Of a DNA stretch of 64,000 nucleotides, positions 53,687-62,754 are shown in pieces. The stretch comes from PALSA-350 sp963794165. GTDB taxonomy: Bacteria; Acidobacteriota; Terriglobia; Terriglobales; Acidobacteriaceae. The notes under the pieces were generated by a model. The model worked only from the letters and a program-made list of their open reading frames with translations, did not search any database and was not told the origin of the DNA. The position numbers were made by a program, and so were the translations under genes. Position 1 is the stretch's first letter, and each line of letters starts with the position of its first letter. Where the stretch lies: contig CAWCCT010000007.1 of assembly GCA_963794165.1 (NCBI GenBank), forward strand, positions 124,001 to 188,000. Direction: 5' to 3'.

Positions 53687-54397
53687 TCAACCGTTCTTGC
53701 GGAACGCTTCATAGCGAGCTTTATTTTCCGCGTTTGGCGGATATAAGCCGGGCAGGGAAGCACCCGCTTGCACCTCACCCATGATCCAAGCCTCCAGCTT
53801 CTCCTGCTCGGTTGCCGCTTGTGCCACCTCGTCAACCAGCGCACGGGGAATCACGACCGCGCCATCTTCATCGACCACGATCACATCATCGGGAAAGACC
53901 GCCACCCCACCACAGCCAATCGGCTCCTGCCAATTGACAAAGGTAAGACCGGCGACCGAGGGCGGCGCCGCGGCGCCCATGCACCACACCGGCAGACCGG
54001 TGCCGAGCACGCCGGCGACATCACGCACCACGCCATCGGTGACCAGGGCGGCAACGCCACGCACCTTCATGCGCGCGCACAGAATGTCTCCGAAAATGCC
54101 GGCGTCGGTGATTCCCATCGCGTCGACGACGGCAATGCAGCCAGGTGGCATGGCTTCGATCGCGGCGCGGGTCGAGAGCGGCGAATTCCAGGATTCCGGC
54201 GTTGCCAGGTCTTCGCGGGCGGGCACAAAACGCAGCGTGAAAGCCGGGCCGGCCAGGCGCTTGGCGCCAGGACGCAAGGGTTTGGCGCCGCGCAGCCAGA
54301 CATTACGCAGTCCCTTCCTTAGTAGCACCGTGGTAAGCGTTGCCGTCGCTGTCAAGCGCAGGATGGCTGTCGTTTTTTCGTCTAATCCCATGGTCAT
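53687..54397 (-). CDS. RraA-like / HMG-aldolase-type protein
   Basis: 236 residues from the Met that starts MTMGLDEKTTAIL; the frame is open upstream but overlaps the previous gene. It contains the fold signature of RraA/4-hydroxy-4-methyl-2-oxoglutarate aldolase: GDILCARMKVRGVAALVTDGVVRDV with the catalytic Arg-Asp pair, and DDVIVVDEDGAVVIP. Some members are RNase E regulators, others aldolases or decarboxylases of sugar- and aromatic-acid catabolism. The last role fits the adjacent enolase-superfamily gene 28 bp upstream. Confidence 0.85.
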   Translation of the reverse strand: MTMGLDEKTTAILRLTATATLTTVLLRKGLRNVWLRGAKPLRPGAKRLAGPAFTLRFVPAREDLATPESWNSPLSTRAAIEAMPPGCIAVVDAMGITDAGIFGDILCARMKVRGVAALVTDGVVRDVAGVLGTGLPVWCMGAAAPPSVAGLTFVNWQEPIGCGGVAVFPDDVIVVDEDGAVVIPRALVDEVAQAATEQEKLEAWIMGEVQAGASLPGLYPPNAENKARYEAFRKNG

Positions 54398-54425
54398 AGC
54401 TAGATACTCGTGATCATGTCCCGTC

Positions 54426-55547
54426 TTATTTCCAGGCATCCGCCTGAAAACCCGCGATCGCTTTTTCGTCGAAAAGATAGCCGAGACCGGGCTCAGCCGG
54501 TAGCGCAAGGCCGCCCTTACGCACTTGCAGTTGTCGGTCGATGATGTCGCGGAAGTTGAATACCTTGCCGTCAGGGAAGTACTCGACGAACTGGCCATTG
54601 GGCGAAGCCGCCACCAGGTGCGCGTGCAAGTCATGGAACCAATGCGGGCACACGGTTACCCCGTAGCAATCGGCCAAGGCTGCGATGCGCCGAAATTCCG
54701 TAATGCCACCGCAGACCGCGGCATCCGGCTGCAGGATCGACGCTGCTTGCTGGTCAAGCAATTCCTTGAATCGCCAGCGTCCCGCTTCTATTTCGCCGGT
54801 GGCGACAGGAATGCTGATGGCTGCCGCCAGTTTGGCGTGACTGTCGATCTGGTCGGGGCTGAACGGCTCTTCAATCCAATACGGATCATAGGGTGCGAAA
54901 CGCTCCATGTACCGCAAGGCAGTCGGCACATCGTACCAGGCGTTATTGGCGTCGAGCATGAGCAGCACATCCGGACCGATGGCCTTGCGCGCCGCGGCGA
55001 TCCTTGTTTCCTCTGACCTCAGGTCACCGCGCCCGACCTTCATTTTTACGGCGTCGAAGCCAAGCGCTACATAGCCCGCCATTTCTTCGCCCAGCATCTC
55101 GGGCGTTTTGCCGTCCAGGTAATAACCGCCGCTGGCGTAGGCTGGGACCGTGTCCTCGTACGCGGCGCCAAGATATCGGTACAGCGGCAGATTGGCCGCC
55201 CTGGCGTTTCTATCCCACAGAGCGGTATCAAGAATACTGAGCGCCCGCATCACCGACCCCACGCGGCCGTGCAGCAACACTTCCTGATACATGTTCTTCC
55301 ATAGCAATTCCGTGGCCGTAGACTCGGCACCGAGCAGCATAGGGGCCAGCATCTCGCGTACCGCAGTGGTTACGACATTGCCCCCGGAATGCCCGGCATA
55401 GCAATGGCCAATGCCTTCGACTCCGTCATCAGTACGGATTTTTACCAGACTGTAATCACGCGCGGTGACTTGGCGACGCGCGAAGGCGGTCGCCTGCCGC
55501 AGCGGAATATGGACAGTACGCGCTTCGACGGAAACGATTCGGGCCAT
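54426..55547 (-). CDS. Enolase superfamily (mandelate racemase/muconate lactonizing type) enzyme
   Basis: 373 residues from ATG (complement of 55545-55547), which begins MARIVSVEARTVHIPLR, the usual N-terminal strand. The KxK base is in DAVKMKVGRG; the metal ligands are in LMLDANNAW, WIEEPF and ATGEIEAG; and a His lies in CPHWFHDLHAHL. It would abstract an alpha-proton from a carboxylate sugar acid and dehydrate or racemise it. Exact substrate unknown. It starts four bases after the stop of the dienelactone-hydrolase-like gene and is followed by the RraA-like gene, so all three form one operon. Confidence 0.87.
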   Translation of the reverse strand: MARIVSVEARTVHIPLRQATAFARRQVTARDYSLVKIRTDDGVEGIGHCYAGHSGGNVVTTAVREMLAPMLLGAESTATELLWKNMYQEVLLHGRVGSVMRALSILDTALWDRNARAANLPLYRYLGAAYEDTVPAYASGGYYLDGKTPEMLGEEMAGYVALGFDAVKMKVGRGDLRSEETRIAAARKAIGPDVLLMLDANNAWYDVPTALRYMERFAPYDPYWIEEPFSPDQIDSHAKLAAAISIPVATGEIEAGRWRFKELLDQQAASILQPDAAVCGGITEFRRIAALADCYGVTVCPHWFHDLHAHLVAASPNGQFVEYFPDGKVFNFRDIIDRQLQVRKGGLALPAEPGLGYLFDEKAIAGFQADAWK

Positions 55548-55551
55548 TGCG

Positions 55552-56367
55552 CTATAGACCTTGCAGAAGCTTGACCACCCGCGGGAATGCCTGTTCCCGC
55601 GCAGCCTTGTTTCCCGGGACCGTGTTGGTGGGATCCTCGCCGGCGCGCATGAAGCCGTGGCCGGCGCCATCGTACGTAACCGGCTCATAGGTCTTGCCGG
55701 CGGCCTTCATGGCTGCGACTGTGCCTGGGATGGTGGCGTCGATGCGCGCGTCGTTGCCACCGTAAAAGCCGTAAACCGGCGCGGTAATGGTGGTCACGTC
55801 CGCCGGGGCGGAACCGTAGAAAACGAACGCTATGGAGAGATCTTTGCGATGGGCGGCAAAGGCGAAGGACTTGCCTCCGCCCCAGCAGAAGCCGATCGAG
55901 GCAATTTTGCCGTTGCCTGCGGGGAGGTGTTTGCCATAGTCAGCGGCGGCATCCAAATCGGCATTCACGCCATCCGGATTCAGGCCGGAGACGGCTTTTA
56001 CCGCCGCGTCCTGCCCAGGGAATTCACTCGTTCCGCCGCCATTGGGCCCGAAACCGGAGAGCAGGTCCGGGGCAACCACGATAAAGCCTTGGGCCGCGAG
56101 TTCATCGGCCATCTCTTTGGCCCAGTCGGTAAGGCCGAAGATCTCGTGAATGAGGATGACTACGGGAACTTTCTTCTTAACCTCCGGGTAGACCACGAAG
56201 GCCTGGACGGTGCGATCGCCGTGTTTGAGAGCCACGTACTCATGGTGGCGGGGCGATGCATCCAGGCGCGCCTTCGCCCATTCCTGCGCGTGGATAGGAG
56301 CCGTTGCCACAGAAAGAAGCACAGCAGTGGCAGCAAGTTTGAGTGCTCGAGGCAACGAGAATGTCAT
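55552..56367 (-). CDS. Exported dienelactone hydrolase-family protein
   Basis: About 271 residues from ATG (complement of 56365-56367). An upstream Met in frame has no binding site and this one starts the signal peptide (MTFSLPRALKLAATAVLLSV...IHA). The alpha/beta-hydrolase nucleophile is Cys in GFCWGGG, with the acid near GGNDARI and the His in GAGHGFMRAG, the DLH set. It hydrolyses lactones or esters in the periplasm. First gene of the operon with the enolase-superfamily and RraA-like genes. Confidence 0.88.
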   Translation of the reverse strand: MTFSLPRALKLAATAVLLSVATAPIHAQEWAKARLDASPRHHEYVALKHGDRTVQAFVVYPEVKKKVPVVILIHEIFGLTDWAKEMADELAAQGFIVVAPDLLSGFGPNGGGTSEFPGQDAAVKAVSGLNPDGVNADLDAAADYGKHLPAGNGKIASIGFCWGGGKSFAFAAHRKDLSIAFVFYGSAPADVTTITAPVYGFYGGNDARIDATIPGTVAAMKAAGKTYEPVTYDGAGHGFMRAGEDPTNTVPGNKAAREQAFPRVVKLLQGL

Positions 56368-56508
56368 GGGGAGGAGTTTAGTCACTAAGAAGCAACTGCG
56401 GCAAGCCGCCTGGATTTGGGGCATCCTCCCACTCAGGAATTTCTTCTCTCATAACAAATCAGTTGGGGAACCCTACCCCACCACAAATCGGTTGGGAATT
56501 CTACCCCG

Positions 56509-56675
56509 CAACAAACCCCGGGTGCCCCACATCTCGCTCGTTGTTCGCGAGATGTGGGATACCACGAATCTTGACGTTGTCTGCCAGTAGAGCGGGGAAC
56601 TGCCAGGTTTAGGACTGTGGCATCCCACATCTCGCGAAAAACGAGCGAGATGTGGGGCACCCGGGGATCTGTTGC
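56509..56675. repeat. Family D inverted repeat, imperfect copy
   Basis: The arm 56509-56564 (AACAAACCCCGGGTGCCCCA...) is answered by 56617-56675 with a few mismatches; both contain the CACATCTCGCTCG/CGAGATGTG core seen at 25230-25419. Just upstream, 56456-56508 has two copies of an ACAAATC(A/G)GTTGGG-type direct repeat. It lies between the divergent dienelactone-hydrolase and hrpB genes, so it may overlap promoters. Confidence 0.85.
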
Positions 56676-56728
56676 GGGGAGAAAGCATACCGCGTTGACG
56701 GGTGGGGGTGGCCGTGTTTCGATGAAAA

Positions 56729-59047
56729 TTGGTGAAAAGCAAACCCGTTCTTCCGGTGAACGCGATTCTGCCGGAGATCATCGCGTCTCTCAAGCGCTCT
56801 CCTAACCTTGTGATCGAAGCCCCGCCGGGCGCGGGCAAGACGACCCGCGTGCCTCCGGCGCTGCTTGAAATTGTCAGCGGTGAAGTGGTGGTGCTGGAAC
56901 CGCGCCGGATTGCAGCTCGACTGGCCGCGCGGCGAATCGCCGGGGAGATGGGCGAAGCAGTCGGCCAGACCGTCGGCTACCAGGTGCGGTTTGAAGAAGC
57001 CATCAGCCCCCGCACCCGGCTGCGGTTTGTCACCGAGGGCGTCCTGACCCGGCGCCTGCTCTCCGATTCGATGTTAAAAAATGTGGCGGCAGTAGTGCTG
57101 GACGAGTTCCATGAGCGGCACCTGGAAAGCGACCTGGCACTCGCACTGTTAAAACGCCTCCAGCGGACCCGGCCCGACCTACGGATCGTGGTCATGTCGG
57201 CCACCCTCGATACGGCTCACGTCGCGCAATACCTCAACGGCTGTCCGATCTTGCGCTCAGAGGGCCGGCAGTTCGAGCTCTCGATTACACATCTGCCGTA
57301 CTCCCCTAAACCACTGGAAGCGCAGTTTGCCGATGCCCTTGAGCTGCTGATCGCCGAGGAGCCCTCCGGCGACGTGTTGGCCTTTTTGCCTGGAGCCGCG
57401 GAGATACGGCGCGCCATGCGCGAAAGCCAGTCCATCGCACAGCGTGCCGGGTTACTGGTGCTACCGCTCTATGGCGACCTGCCGCTTGCAGAGCAAGATC
57501 GCGCCATCGCACCGGCCCAACAACGAAAAGTCATCCTGGCAACGAATGTTGCGGAGAGCTCCGTGACGGTGGAGGGTGTAACCGCGGTTATCGATAGCGG
57601 ATTGGCCCGCATTGCCAGCTATTCCCAGTGGACCGGCTTGCCGACGCTGCACCTCGGCCGGGTGAGCAAGGCATCCGCCAAGCAAAGAGCCGGGCGAGCA
57701 GGACGCACCGGGCCGGGCCGCGTACTGCGTCTGTACTCGGTGGAAGATTACCTGCGCCGCCCGGAGCACGACGCGCCGGAGATCGCGCGCAGCGACCTAT
57801 CCCAGCTGCTCCTTGCACTGCGAGCTATGCGCATTAGCGAAATCGAATGGTTAGATACCCCGCCGGAGGCGGCTGTGCAAACTGCCGAGTCGCTGCTTGA
57901 TCGTCTGGGCGCCACCGAAGCAGGGGCCCAGCAACTGGCGCGATATCCGCTGCATCCTCGTTTGTCCCGCATCCTCACCACGGCTATGGAGCGTGGTGTG
58001 GGCGAAGACGGCTGTATTGCCGCGGCGGTGCTGGGGTCGGGCGCTCGCTTCGACAAAAATGATCTGCTTGCAGCCATCGATGCGCAACAGGATTACCGCA
58101 CCCTGCAGCAAATCGAGCAGCTGCGCAGAATCGCGCGCCCTGTCAAGCAGACCGTACACCATGACGATGCTTTGCTGATGTCGGTATTGGCAGGGTTTCC
58201 AGATCGTGTGGCGCGGCGGCGCGCAGGCAACCAGGTGCTGCTCTCGGCTGGCGGTTCGGCAGAAGTGGATGGACCACCTGCTGCCTACGAATTCATGGTT
58301 GCGGTCGACGCCGAAGATCGCAAAGATAAACCGCTGCCGCTTATTCGGATGACCGCACGCATCGAGCCGGAGTGGTTGATCGAGCTGTTTCCGGATCGTG
58401 TGCGGGAGCATTCCAGCGTAGAGTGGAACCGGCTGACCGAGCGCGTGGAGGCAGTCAGTGCGCTGTTGTACGACGAATTGGTCATTCAGGAATCGCGAGG
58501 CGCTGTGCCAGATGCGGAGGCCGCAGCCGAACTGCTGGCACAGAAAGCGCTGGAAGCTGGCGTCGAGCGCTTCGTTGACCAAGACCTTTTGAACGAGTTC
58601 GTGGCGCGCGTTAGTTTCGCTGGCCTTGAGGCGCCGGATATTCCGCGGGAGCTGCGCGACTTGTCCCTCGGACTGCGAAGCTTCTCCGAGTTAAAGAGCG
58701 CAGCAGCGAACCTCCTCTCAATCCTCGAGCGGAAGATGGCTGCCCGGCGGTTGGATGAGGTAGCTCCGGCGCGCATCCGGTTACCGAATGGACGCCAGAC
58801 CAAAGTCCACTATGAACCCGGCAAGCCTCCCTGGATTGCATCCCGTCTGCAGGACTTTTTCGGCATGCGGGAAACGCCCCGGATCGGCCCGGAGCAGACA
58901 CCGCTGGTGGCCCACCTGCTGGCGCCTAATCAGCGAGCCGTGCAAACAACCGCGGACCTCGCCGGGTTTTGGGAGCGACTCTATCCGCAAGTCCGCCGCG
59001 AGCTGATGCGCCGTTATCCAAGGCACTCCTGGCCGGAGCGGCCATAA
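56729..59047 (+). CDS. hrpB: ATP-dependent RNA helicase HrpB
   Basis: 772 residues from TTG 56729; the next codon is GTG 56732, and both are plausible because no strong binding site is seen. DEAH-box motifs: GAGKTTR (I), DEFHERH (II), MSATLDT (III), ATNVAESSVTV (V) and QRAGRAGRTGPG (VI). HrpB-specific blocks follow, including WPERP at the end. It is a 3-prime to 5-prime helicase of the DExH group; its physiological role in bacteria is not settled. It is complete and of normal length. Confidence 0.93.
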   Translation: MVKSKPVLPVNAILPEIIASLKRSPNLVIEAPPGAGKTTRVPPALLEIVSGEVVVLEPRRIAARLAARRIAGEMGEAVGQTVGYQVRFEEAISPRTRLRFVTEGVLTRRLLSDSMLKNVAAVVLDEFHERHLESDLALALLKRLQRTRPDLRIVVMSATLDTAHVAQYLNGCPILRSEGRQFELSITHLPYSPKPLEAQFADALELLIAEEPSGDVLAFLPGAAEIRRAMRESQSIAQRAGLLVLPLYGDLPLAEQDRAIAPAQQRKVILATNVAESSVTVEGVTAVIDSGLARIASYSQWTGLPTLHLGRVSKASAKQRAGRAGRTGPGRVLRLYSVEDYLRRPEHDAPEIARSDLSQLLLALRAMRISEIEWLDTPPEAAVQTAESLLDRLGATEAGAQQLARYPLHPRLSRILTTAMERGVGEDGCIAAAVLGSGARFDKNDLLAAIDAQQDYRTLQQIEQLRRIARPVKQTVHHDDALLMSVLAGFPDRVARRRAGNQVLLSAGGSAEVDGPPAAYEFMVAVDAEDRKDKPLPLIRMTARIEPEWLIELFPDRVREHSSVEWNRLTERVEAVSALLYDELVIQESRGAVPDAEAAAELLAQKALEAGVERFVDQDLLNEFVARVSFAGLEAPDIPRELRDLSLGLRSFSELKSAAANLLSILERKMAARRLDEVAPARIRLPNGRQTKVHYEPGKPPWIASRLQDFFGMRETPRIGPEQTPLVAHLLAPNQRAVQTTADLAGFWERLYPQVRRELMRRYPRHSWPERP

Positions 59048-59080
59048 CGCCCCCCATCTCGTAATCCTGAAGCTGACGTC

Positions 59081-59404
59081 TTAGGCGCGCGCTTTGCCGA
59101 ATTTTTCGACGGCTTGAGTCATACCCGGGATGCCCGCCATAAGATCCTGAGGATTCATAGCCGGCCGGACGGTGAGACGCGCATTGAATGCCAGAAACCA
59201 CGGCTCGGCGATGGCGGGTAACTGGGATGAATCCTTCATATCGAAAAACACCAATCCGGTTCGTTCGCCATCCTCTTCGGAGAAGTAGGCCGCCTCGGGC
59301 TTTAAGTCAGCCAGGATGGCCTGGATAGTCGAACCCAGGCTGCCATTTCGAACTGCTGCATTCCCTGCTTCGACTGGGATCGAAACTTTCAGCAACATGC
59401 GCAT
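59081..59404 (-). CDS. DUF3303-like small protein, 107 residues
   Basis: Compact alpha/beta protein: MRMLLKVSIPVEAGNAAVRN, then ILADLKPEAAYFSEEDGERTGLVFFDMKDSSQLPAIAEPW. This pattern occurs in unnamed small proteins sometimes mislabelled pantothenate synthetase. There is no catalytic motif for that and I do not accept the label. Function unknown. It converges on hrpB with a 33-bp gap. Confidence 0.75.
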   Translation of the reverse strand: MRMLLKVSIPVEAGNAAVRNGSLGSTIQAILADLKPEAAYFSEEDGERTGLVFFDMKDSSQLPAIAEPWFLAFNARLTVRPAMNPQDLMAGIPGMTQAVEKFGKARA

Positions 59405-59548
59405 AAGTTTGCCCCTCCCAGGGCACGCCGGAGTATACGCCTCACGTTGAGCGGGTTGCTTTCAATCCGGTGACCGTTTCCCATGGTCAGCAGTTCCGAT
59501 TGTGGCGTCGACTGGGTATAGTTCCAGCAACGGGTCTTTAAGTGAGGG

Positions 59549-61633
59549 ATGACCGTGGCACTACGCTTGACCTCGATTCTGTTGTTTTTGTTGGCCTGCG
59601 GCATGCCGACCATGGCGCAAACGGGGCAGCCCGGCGCAACTGTACCTCTCACCCTCGGCCAGTCCATTTTTCCGCTGTATGGGCCGTGGAAGTTCCAGGT
59701 GGGGGATTCGCCTATCAATGCGGCGACCAACCAGCCAGTCTGGGCAGAGCCGGGATTTGACGATTCGAAGTGGGAGACGGTGGACCTGACGCCCAAGGAA
59801 CCGGTAAACCCTTTTCGAGGATCGTCCGGCTACGTGCCGGGCTGGGAACAGAGGGGTCATCCAGGCTACATAGGCTATGCCTGGTATCGCATTCGAGTGC
59901 GGGTAAATGCGCAGCCCGGGGAACAGCTTGCGCTGGCAGGACCGGCGAATTTCGATGATGCCTACCAGGTCTTCCTGAACGGGGCCTTGTTGGGGAGCTT
60001 TGGACAGTTCAACGGGAAACGGCCGGCTTTTTACTACGTTAAGCCGATGATCTTTCCGCTGCCCAAGCAGGGAGGGGAAGAGGATGCAACGCGGGTGATT
60101 GCGTTTCGCATGTGGATGTCGCCTACAAGCCTGCTGGGACGAACTGACGCTGGCGGATTTCACTTTGCTCCACAGGTGGGAACCCCGGACGCAGTGGCGG
60201 CAGAGTATCAGCTTCGCTGGCTGGACCTGGTGCGCGAAAACGCGCTTTGGGCGGTGACGGCGTTGGTATCTTCCCTGATGGCCGTCATCGCGTTCGCGTT
60301 GTTTCTGTTTAACCGCTCCGACCGGGTCTATTTCTGGATGGGGTTGTTGCTCCTGATGATCGGTCTGGGCGGTGGGGAAACCGCATTGGCTGCCTGGACG
60401 CAGGCCATCACCGTTCCAGCAGAATTGTGGGTTTGTTACGTCCTCGTGATTCCGCTGGTTAATTTCTCCTGGTTCATGATGTTGCGGACCTGGTTCGGTC
60501 TGGATCGTCCCCTTTGGCTGCCCTGGGCTGTGGCTTTGCTCTCGCTGGCGCAGGCATTTGCCTTTGCGGGCGTACTCGATCTGTTGTTTCCTCTCGTCCC
60601 ATCTACGTTCGCTCCTCTGTTCTCTGTCCTTACGGAGATACAGAGTGCGGCCTTTGGCCTGCTGATGTTCTGGATCATCTTTCGAGGTATTCGTAAGTTC
60701 GGGCTGGAGGGTTGGCTTCTGTTGCCGCCGCTTGTCTTGTCATGGAGTGATTGGCTGGCAACTCAGCTCACCTTCCTCCACATCCCCAGACGATTTTCCC
60801 CCTTCGGCCTATCCCTGAGCCTGCAGCAGACTACGGGATTTCTCCTGGTAGTGGCACTGTGTTTGCTCCTGGTGCGGCGCTGGGTACGTTCCGCACTGGC
60901 ACAGCGGCAGATGGCGCTGGAGATGAAGCAGGCGCAGGAGGTGCAGCAGGTCCTGATCCCCGAGGCCGTGGCGCAAATCCCCGGCTTCTCCATCCAGTCC
61001 GTCTACCAGCCTGCGGGCCAGGTCGGCGGCGACTTCTTTCAGATTCTCCCCGCCAAGCAGGGTGGGGTGTTGGTTTGCATCGGAGACGTAAGCGGCAAGG
61101 GTATGCCGGCGGCCATGACCGTTTCTCTGCTGGTCGGAACCCTCCGCACGCTTGCTCACTACTCGCAAAGCCCCGGGGAAATCCTTACTGCCATGAACCA
61201 TCGCATGCTGGGCCGTTCCCGGGGTGGCTTCACGACCTGCCTGGTTCTCCTTGCTGCCGCAGACGGAACGGTGACAGTGGCGAATGCCGGCCACATCTCT
61301 CCCTACCTCAAAGGCCGCGAGCTTTCGCTTGAAAACGGGCTGCCGCTGGGCCTCGTGGCAGAGTCCTCCTACCCCGAGTCGACCTTTCACCAGCAAGAAG
61401 ACGAGCAGATCACGCTTGTCACCGACGGCGTGGTAGAAGCGCGCGCTGGATCAGGCGAACTCTTCGGCTTTGAGCGCACCGCGGCCATAGCCGCTCAATC
61501 CGCCGAGTCTATTGCAACAACGGCCAAGGAGTTCGGCCAGGATGATGACATCACCGTCCTGACCCTCACCCGGGTGCCGGTTGGCAAGCAAACCTCCGCC
61601 CCGCAGACCTTGCTATCGCCGTCGCTTGCTTAG
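59549..61633 (+). CDS. Membrane SpoIIE-type PP2C phosphatase with sugar-binding-like sensor
   Basis: 694 residues. Signal peptide 1-24. An extracytoplasmic beta-rich domain (about 35-220) has LYGPWKFQVGD, FDDSKWETVDL and YAWYRIRVRV, strikingly like the galactose-binding N-domain of GH2 glycosidases. Seven membrane helices (about 228-445) follow, then a linker helix and a SpoIIE phosphatase (about 465-675) with VGGDFFQILP, GDVSGKGMPAAM and FGQDDDITVL, the acidic metal sites. It would dephosphorylate a cytoplasmic partner, typically an anti-anti-sigma protein, in response to an outside carbohydrate. That signal is inference. Confidence 0.9.
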   Translation: MTVALRLTSILLFLLACGMPTMAQTGQPGATVPLTLGQSIFPLYGPWKFQVGDSPINAATNQPVWAEPGFDDSKWETVDLTPKEPVNPFRGSSGYVPGWEQRGHPGYIGYAWYRIRVRVNAQPGEQLALAGPANFDDAYQVFLNGALLGSFGQFNGKRPAFYYVKPMIFPLPKQGGEEDATRVIAFRMWMSPTSLLGRTDAGGFHFAPQVGTPDAVAAEYQLRWLDLVRENALWAVTALVSSLMAVIAFALFLFNRSDRVYFWMGLLLLMIGLGGGETALAAWTQAITVPAELWVCYVLVIPLVNFSWFMMLRTWFGLDRPLWLPWAVALLSLAQAFAFAGVLDLLFPLVPSTFAPLFSVLTEIQSAAFGLLMFWIIFRGIRKFGLEGWLLLPPLVLSWSDWLATQLTFLHIPRRFSPFGLSLSLQQTTGFLLVVALCLLLVRRWVRSALAQRQMALEMKQAQEVQQVLIPEAVAQIPGFSIQSVYQPAGQVGGDFFQILPAKQGGVLVCIGDVSGKGMPAAMTVSLLVGTLRTLAHYSQSPGEILTAMNHRMLGRSRGGFTTCLVLLAAADGTVTVANAGHISPYLKGRELSLENGLPLGLVAESSYPESTFHQQEDEQITLVTDGVVEARAGSGELFGFERTAAIAAQSAESIATTAKEFGQDDDITVLTLTRVPVGKQTSAPQTLLSPSLA

Positions 61634-61664
61634 AGCAGCGATCGGCGGCCCAGGAAGACCCTCG

Positions 61665-62648
61665 ATGCCAATATTCAAAACTGTCCTGGCTCTTCTGCTC
61701 TGTGCTTCATCGCTAGGCGCACAGCAAGCGCGTCCGGGCTCGCGTACAGTCATGGATGCACATAATTGTTATCCCTACTTCGAATGGTGGGGTGACCGCA
61801 TCGATCGTGCTCTTTCCGCAGGCACTCCGTTGGCGATCGAACAGGACCTGGCGTGGCACACCGATCCCCAGACCGGTCGCAGCTGGTCTGTTGTGACTCA
61901 CGGAGAGCCGACCGACGGCAGCGAGCCCACCATGGAGCAGTACTTTTTCGCGCGCGTTCGGCCCATTGTAGAGAAGGCTTTGCGGGAGGGTAACCACGGT
62001 GATTGGCCGCTCATCACCCTCAATCTCGACTTCAAGGACAATAAGCCGGAGCACCTGGCCGCCGTTTTGACCCTGCTGCGGAAATATCAATCCTGGCTGA
62101 CTACAACAGTAAAGGCAACCGGCGAAGCGAACGTCCAACCGCTGGATGTGAAACCCATTCTGGTACTAACCGGCGAACCAGACGCGCAGCAAACCGTCTT
62201 CTACGATCAGCTGCAAACGGGCGATCGAGTATTGCTCTTCGGCGCTATTCACACTGAGGGTAAGGAGCCTTCTTCGAGTCCGGATGTCCTGGATCCAGGC
62301 AAAGCCACGAACTACCGGCGCTGGTGGAACAATCCGTGGAAGGTGGTCGAGGCCGGCGGCCAGCCGAACGCAGGAGAATGGACCCCGGCAAAGATGGACC
62401 GGCTGCGCGCGCTGGTCGAGCGAGCGCACGCCAACGGCTTGTGGATACGCTTCTATACCCTCGACGGAGCAACCAAGGCGCAGCTCAGCTGCAATGGGTG
62501 GTTCCATAATTACAACTTCGGCTCGCTGGACGTTGCGCGGGTGCGCTGGCGCGCAGCGATCGCCGCGCATGTCGATTACCTGGCTTCAGACCAATACGAG
62601 CTTGTAGGGCAGGAAATTCATCAGGTAACGACAGGCAAAGGAAAATGA
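61665..62648 (+). CDS. Exported PLC-like phosphodiesterase-family protein
   Basis: 327 residues from ATG 61665, with AGGAAG seven bases upstream, and a signal peptide (MPIFKTVLALLLCASSLGAQ). The start of the mature part (VMDAHNCYPY...RALSAGTPLAIEQDL...VVTHGEP) and later NLDFKDNKP are a TIM-barrel pattern like PI-PLC/GDPD-type and AIM6-like proteins, with the paired His and acidic residues at the barrel top. Substrate unknown. It overlaps nothing and follows the phosphatase by 31 bp, ahead of the GH2 gene. Confidence 0.72.
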   Translation: MPIFKTVLALLLCASSLGAQQARPGSRTVMDAHNCYPYFEWWGDRIDRALSAGTPLAIEQDLAWHTDPQTGRSWSVVTHGEPTDGSEPTMEQYFFARVRPIVEKALREGNHGDWPLITLNLDFKDNKPEHLAAVLTLLRKYQSWLTTTVKATGEANVQPLDVKPILVLTGEPDAQQTVFYDQLQTGDRVLLFGAIHTEGKEPSSSPDVLDPGKATNYRRWWNNPWKVVEAGGQPNAGEWTPAKMDRLRALVERAHANGLWIRFYTLDGATKAQLSCNGWFHNYNFGSLDVARVRWRAAIAAHVDYLASDQYELVGQEIHQVTTGKGK

Positions 62649-62754
62649 CCGGAGGATCAAAGGAGGGTGATCGGCCACCGAGCGTCAGCGTAGAATCATT
62701 TACTGTTTCTGCCTCAGTCCTGGATTGCGGCAGCAAGGTTAACAGGGAGAGTCC

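Noticed and set aside
59081..59404. Pantothenate synthetase
   Set aside because: Similar short proteins carry that label, but the length of 107 and lack of the nucleotide-binding HIGH-type motif rule it out.
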